Of a stretch of 64,000 bases of DNA, positions 58,901 through 64,000 are shown piece after piece (position 1 is the first letter of the stretch; every line of letters starts with the position of its first letter). The notes beneath the pieces are model-generated. The model saw nothing but the letters and a program-made list of their open reading frames with translations, ran no database searches and was not told where the DNA came from. The stretch is taken from assembly GCA_022578965.1 (NCBI GenBank), contig MU400552.1:1-64000 (forward strand). The letters are read 5' to 3'. Position numbers and translations under genes: made by a program. The stretch is from Xylaria sp. FL1777 (Eukaryota > Ascomycota > Sordariomycetes > Xylariales > Xylariaceae).

Positions 58901-61897
58901 GAGGCCCAGATCCTTGTTCTCAAAGTGTATTCAGGAGCCGAAGATTTGAATCCAATACAGTAGAACGGCAGGTCATCAATCTTGCTCTTGGCATCGTCCT
59001 TTTCGTTCTTCTCGTTGTCTCCATTAAACTGCGAGGTCTCATCGGCGAGGATCTTGGTGTCTTTGACGAAGCAGTCCCATTCATGTGGATGGAGTTGCTT
59101 AAGGTATTCAAGCTGTGTGACTCGGGAGTACGGTTCATCTTCGCGGATAATTTCCCGAAGTGAAAGCAGGATCTTCTCGCCGTAATGGGGAATCAAAACA
59201 CAGAAAGTAGGCATATTGTCAACAGGTAGTGGTTCCGGAATTGGCATTGAGAGTGACTGAGCAAAGAAGGATAGACGACGCTCTGCTTCGCTGTGTGTTG
59301 GGAAAAACTCGGTCTTGAAGGAGTGATCCTCCTGTGAAACGAAAAATGTGGGTGCTCTTAGGGTACGCTTGCCTTCTTGTTCTGAGGGTACTTGATGATA
59401 TAGCAGCTTCTGGACATGGTCGATCGCCAAGAGATGTTCTCGATACATGGAAATCACAATGGCATTCCATATCTGAGAGATCAGAACCTTGGGCTTGTAT
59501 TTAATTTCCATATCAGTTGTAGCAAGGATCTTGGAGTAAATTCGCTTTGGAAGCCGGGAGAAGATATTGCGCCAAGGAGTCAAGATCGAAGAACCAAGAT
59601 AGAACGACCTCGCAATGGAAAAGACCGTGTTGATGAGCACATACCAAAGATACGTGTCTAAGAAGAAAAACAATAGGTCCGCGACTACCATCAGAATGAG
59701 CAGAACGTAAGGTTGATTTTTACATAGGATATTTCCAATTTCGTGATCACCTAAGCACGATGAGACGTCGAACAGCGCAGTGTATCGCAACGCATCTCGG
59801 AAAGAGAGTGTGAGATACTTGTAAGATTCACCGAATTTAGCACCAAAGACGGCAACCCACAGGAAGTAGGATAAGGCACGGTCATTTCCCTTGAGATGCG
59901 GCCAACTAGCGGTGAAGGTTTGGCTCGCTACATATTGCCGGGAATTCTTCGTCAGGTAGCTTCCAAAGAGAGCTCCTAAGGGCATGATTGAGAAGAACAG
60001 GTAGGTGAGTATGGCAATGATGAACTGAACGATGGCTAAAGGCTTCCCTGCCGGACTGGTTTGTGCCCCTTCGATTCCAAAGATGTATACGCTCGGACCG
60101 ACGTTGAGGGCAAAAACAACAATGAGGAAAAGAAGACGCTTAGTGAGATGCTGAGCACCGGCCCAGCGCCTAGGCACATACGCCCACTCAGCAAGGGTCG
60201 CGATGATCTGAATAAACGCGGCAATTCCGCCACCAATGGCGACAATGGAAAACTGAGCAGCTGCGGTAGGTTGTTGATTGACTTGTTGCTCGTATGCTGC
60301 GCCCACCAAGAGTGTTGGGGCATTGTATGCTGTGTAAAACCAGAATATTGTGAGGTGGATGATCCAAATACGGTTGAAATTTGTGATCAAGTGGAACCAC
60401 GACCTCGTCTCCTTATACGTCTTGAAAAAGCACTTCTTCCAGTTTACGTCCTGCAGCTTCAAATATCGCTCCTGAGGAGGGACATCAATGAGCTTGCTCT
60501 TGTCGCCAAGAACAATCCGCTCGATACCTTCAGGATACCAAAAAAGCTGGTTGCAATCATCATATCCAATGATCTGGTTATGATCACGCTCCCGTCGGAC
60601 ATAAACTCCGTCAGAGATCTCGTATCCCTGGTCTCGGCAATACTGGTACAGAGGCGTGATTACATTGGTCAGGAAGATACCTTCCTCAACTGGCTCTACC
60701 GAGTTTTGGCATGCTGGGGAGTTGAGATAGTCGTCTGCACACTTGAAGATGAAGCAGAGGCACTCAGGCATGAAACGAACTTGGTTGGCCTCTCCCCAGC
60801 ACAAGAGATACAGAGCAATCTGCCGAACACGATCATGCTGAGACATGCGGTTCATGCGAGTCTTCCATCGATACTCCGCAGCTTCGAGGCTGTCATCACC
60901 CTCGAGGTCTTCAAGAACTTGTTCTTCGCTCTGATCACCCTTCTTGTTCTTCTTGGCCTTCTTCTTTCGCCCCTTCTTGCCGCCCATGTTGGCAAACCCG
61001 ACAGCATCGTCGAGATCGAGATGAGCAGCAAAATACCATTTCCGGTAGTTAGCGTTATCACCACCAATGTAATCGGCATGCAGAGACAAGAGAGCCTGGT
61101 TTGGGGTCATTCGAGACGCTCGCGAATCCAACAGCGTCATTAGATGGTCATACATGTTGCGCATGCTGTCTCGCTGAAAGCCGAACTTGGCAGCCAAGTC
61201 GAGAAAGATATCCTCAACTTCTTCTTTTGACAATGGGATTTGGGCGTCAGACGTCCATGCAGGGTATGGTTCTCGGGATCGCTGGTCGTTGGGAATGGCA
61301 CCGCCATAGTCCATGCCATAATTGGGAGTAGACGCCCCTGACGAGCGGTTACCTCCATAAGATATTTGTGAAGAAGGCGGGCGATAGCCTCGTGCTTGGC
61401 CATCGTTGTAGCTATTGTATCGCTCATCGCCGTTGGCGTAATAATCCATGTCTGTAGCACGAGCCATATCCGATCTCATAGTGAAGTCGCTGAATGTCTC
61501 AGATTCTTCTTCCGAGTCGCCACGGCGGCGGCCTTGGCCACCATTTTGGGCATACTGGTCGTAGTATCCTCCGTTACCATCATCGTAATAGTCGTTCTGA
61601 TATCTATCATGGCCGTCGTAGTAACCGCCGTCTTGGTGGTAAGGATTATTGGCGTCGGCGTTATAATAGCCACTGTTCAAGATGTTAGTTGTTTGTATCC
61701 TGGAAATCTACGCTTATAGTCCCTGCTTACGATTCGTCATAGTAGCCGTCGTTGTGCTGTTGGCCGTGTGCATCGTAGCCATTTTGATGTTGGTCGTAGT
61801 ACTGGCCGTTGTGGTCGTCTTGATAATAAGAGTCGGTATTTTGACCGTAGCCATCACGGTAGTCATGTTGACCACCGCCTCCGGGGTAGCCCGACAT
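55994..61897 (-). CDS. fks1: 1,3-beta-glucan synthase catalytic subunit Fks1
   Basis: Three exons on the minus strand: 61897-61731, 61672-56411, 56351-55994; 1928 aa, the normal length. A Gly/Tyr/Asn/Asp-rich N-terminal tail (about 1-190) precedes the FKS1 domain 1 ([18 protein letters not shown]). About six membrane segments follow, then the large cytosolic GT48 domain with [38 protein letters not shown] in parts and [20 protein letters not shown] in parts, and a C-terminal membrane block. It makes the main structural wall glucan and is the echinocandin target. Hot-spot 1 reads Y675-LTLSFRD-A683, and the Trp of the hot-spot 3 region (DTYLWY) is kept. The last exon supplies [19 protein letters not shown] and the final membrane segment. 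Confidence 0.97.
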
Positions 61898-64000
61898 CTT
61901 GACAGTTGACGAGCTTATAGATAAAACGGTCTAATATCCTGTGGATTGAGACTAGTTAGTCACTCAACCGTCTAGCCTGAACAGCTCCTTCTTGTACGTG
62001 TAGTCGTTGACATACAAACCAGGTTCATTGACGGCAACAAGACGCGGCGCGAGGTGCACAAGGAATAAGTTGTCGATTAAGAATTAATTGATTGATACGC
62101 TCAGAGTGTGGCCGGCCACAACAGATATTTGTGACAGGGTGTGACGATGCAACGGGTCAACCAATCACGCCGGTAGTGATTGGATTGAAAAGCGATCGAT
62201 TGTTGACACAATGTGTCCGGGATGGGCAGCTTGGAATGATTATCGGAGGTGCTGGTGTTACTTTTAGCGATACGATTAGGCTTGGCAGACGTGCATAGGA
62301 AGAATAACATTAAACTGAAACTTAAAGAGGCAGTGCATGGGGCAAAGCTGAGGATTGCTGGTTGGTTACTGTGCCACCCATTTCGTGTAGGGCGTTGCGG
62401 TAAGGGAAAACAAGACCAATGAATGCGTAGAGCCATGAACCTGACGGCGGGATGGCGCACGGCAGCTTGTTCCCGAATATACGCCAACAGGCCGGTGCAC
62501 ACTTTACAAGACGTTGTTGACGGGGTGGGTGGTGTTTGGCTAGGAATTCGGCCAATGCTGCTGTTGTCGTTGTATAGACGCAGCGGATGGACATGACAGG
62601 CTCTTGCTCACCTTTTAGGAATCGATCCCTTGTCCTTCTTCAAATCCCCCTTGCGTGAACAGGAAGTCGAATATCTTTTTTTCGGTATGAACGATCGATT
62701 GTCTTTGTTTCCACGTTTCGGTTTGTCACGGCGCGAACCAGTTGGGGTTTCCGGGCCGTCGCTGGCAAATGCTTCAGGAACGAGGGAAACGATTGTGTTT
62801 AACGAACGAACAAGACACAGCCCACTGTTGGTCTGTCTCTAATACTTTTTGTCCACCCGAACTGTTCCTCGGTGGTCCAGAGCAGATAGAAAAGAAAGGT
62901 GAAAGAGTGCAGGTATGTCAGAGGGAAGGTTAAAAAATGAGACGAAAAGCGAGTGTAAATCGGTTTCCACCTGAGATCGAGGCACGCAGTTTGAGAATAG
63001 GAAGGGGGAAAGGGGATGGTCCACTTGGGATCTGGGATTTAGGATGATGTGGGCGAAATCAGGAAAATTGTCAGAAAGGAGAGGCAGAGGGAGGGATGGG
63101 AGGGAACGGCATTGACTTGACCAGGTACCAGCCAGGGGGTTGGAAGGAGGCGGGTGCACCTTACTCAGTACTCATTCGCAGTAGTGTAGGTAGTGTAGAT
63201 ACTGTGCTTGAGCATCGGCCAGTGACAGTGAATATACAGTGATTTGCATGAGAGGTGGCCGGGGAGTAAGGTACCTCCTCAAGTAGTTCTCAAGCTAAAA
63301 GGGGGTGGACACTTCACTTGAGGGTAGGTAATGTAGGTACCTCCCGTAGTGCAGGAATAGTTGATAGGTAGCCTTGAGTGGCACAAGGAGCTGACAGTAC
63401 GGCGATGCCACTGCCTACTGTGAGCTCCCAACTCACACTGTAAGTATTTCTGTACCTATATCTATACTACAGTACATCCGTACCTAAGTAAGTACCTTAG
63501 GTAGCCTAGGTACTACCTACTCTATACGTAGCAGTGTGCTCGGAATTGTGGAACGAAGAGGAGTTGGCAAGTGGCAAAGATGCGGGGGGCTGTGGCTGTG
63601 ATTATTGTCGTGTTTGAGTGAGTACCCACCCACCTCTATTACCAAGCATACCTAACCGATACCTAGTATACTCACACTTATCGCTTTTGTTCTCCAACCT
63701 AACCAAGCTTACCAACTGAGTGTGGTCTTCACACAAACGCTTACTTTGTCTCTACGGTATATTTAGATATTGTCTTAAAATACTGTTTGTTTGTTTTTTT
63801 GGCAACAAAAATGTATTCACTGAAGAGAAAAAAGTAGTGTACTACCGACTAGGTCGGTGCTGAACCTACAAAATATATGTGTAAATAGGTAGATATTTGC
63901 GCAGGATATCCTCATACTTGTAGGCGTAGTATATCTGCGCATGTCTCTCTATTTATTGTACGCACTATACTTACTTAGGTACACACTATGAGCCACCATG
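61898..64000. other. Upstream region of fks1
   Basis: No other gene seen. A splice acceptor with a branch site (minus strand GACTAACTAG..CCACAG, about 61939-61960) lies some 40 bp before the ATG and suggests a 5' UTR intron. TACCTA/TAGGTA repeats are dense at 63250-63520. Confidence 0.5.

Noticed and set aside
60061..61143. 360-codon plus-strand open frame
   Set aside because: Antisense shadow inside the fks1 coding exon.

Overview
The window is nuclear DNA of a filamentous ascomycete (Pezizomycotina). Sordariomycetes is my best guess, but the order cannot be fixed by eye. Short spliceosomal introns (mostly 50-200 nt) with GTRNGT donors and CTAAC/CTAAT branch sites interrupt almost every gene. 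Intergenic DNA is littered with the palindromic motif TACCTAGGTA and its fragments. I rebuilt exon structures by joining conserved protein blocks at GT..AG (once GC..AG) junctions and checking the reading phase across every junction.

Layout. 1-4.4 kb: poly-C tract, then no supported gene. 4.4 kb: small Rsa3-like ribosome-assembly protein (+). 5.54 kb: tRNA-Ser(UGA) with an intron. 6.5-8.6 kb: Ytp1-family membrane protein (-). 12.9-13.7 kb: LACTB2-like metallo-beta-lactamase-fold hydrolase (-). 15.3-17.3 kb: Ubp8 deubiquitinase of SAGA (+). 18.0-19.8 kb: Efm5 eEF1A lysine methyltransferase (-). 20.4-21.9 kb: NDUFA9-type complex I subunit (-). 23.9-25.1 kb: proteasome lid subunit Rpn9 (+). 25.4-27.0 kb: a peculiar AT-rich island bounded by 22-bp direct repeats. 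27.4-29.6 kb: Gaa1, GPI transamidase (-). 30.3-31.4 kb: Rbd2 rhomboid protease (-). 33.2-36.2 kb: mitochondrial aconitase (-). 38.4 kb: Bud20 (+). 39.1-39.8 kb: Dam1 (-). 41.3-42.8 kb: CRAL-TRIO/Sec14-like lipid-transfer protein (+). 43.2-44.2 kb: HIT-family Hnt1 (-). 45.2-46.6 kb: fragmin/severin-type gelsolin protein (+). 47.2-49.0 kb: serine palmitoyltransferase subunit Lcb1 (+). 51.2-52.5 kb: secreted GH17 cell-wall glucanase (+). 56.0-61.9 kb: Fks1 beta-1,3-glucan synthase (-). The rest is intergenic.

The genes are housekeeping functions: ribosome assembly, proteasome, chromatin, respiration and TCA cycle, mitosis, sphingolipid and GPI-anchor synthesis, cytoskeleton and cell wall. I see no secondary-metabolite cluster and no intact transposon. 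Several neighbours touch the cell envelope (Gaa1, Lcb1, GH17 protein, Fks1), but they do not share promoters, so a functional cluster is not claimed.

Most notable observations: (1) the AT-rich island, in which C survives almost only after a purine (TpC absent by eye), unlike classical CpA-directed RIP, and which is flanked by a 22-bp direct repeat; (2) micro-exons of 10, 14 and 15 nt in aconitase, the NDUFA9 homologue and Hnt1, the last carrying two of the three catalytic-triad histidines; (3) Fks1 hot-spot 1 reading YLTLSFRDA, with Tyr and Ala at positions linked to echinocandin insensitivity; (4) a GC-AG intron in efm5; (5) a 68-codon upstream ORF ending in an ATGA overlap with the rpn9 start.
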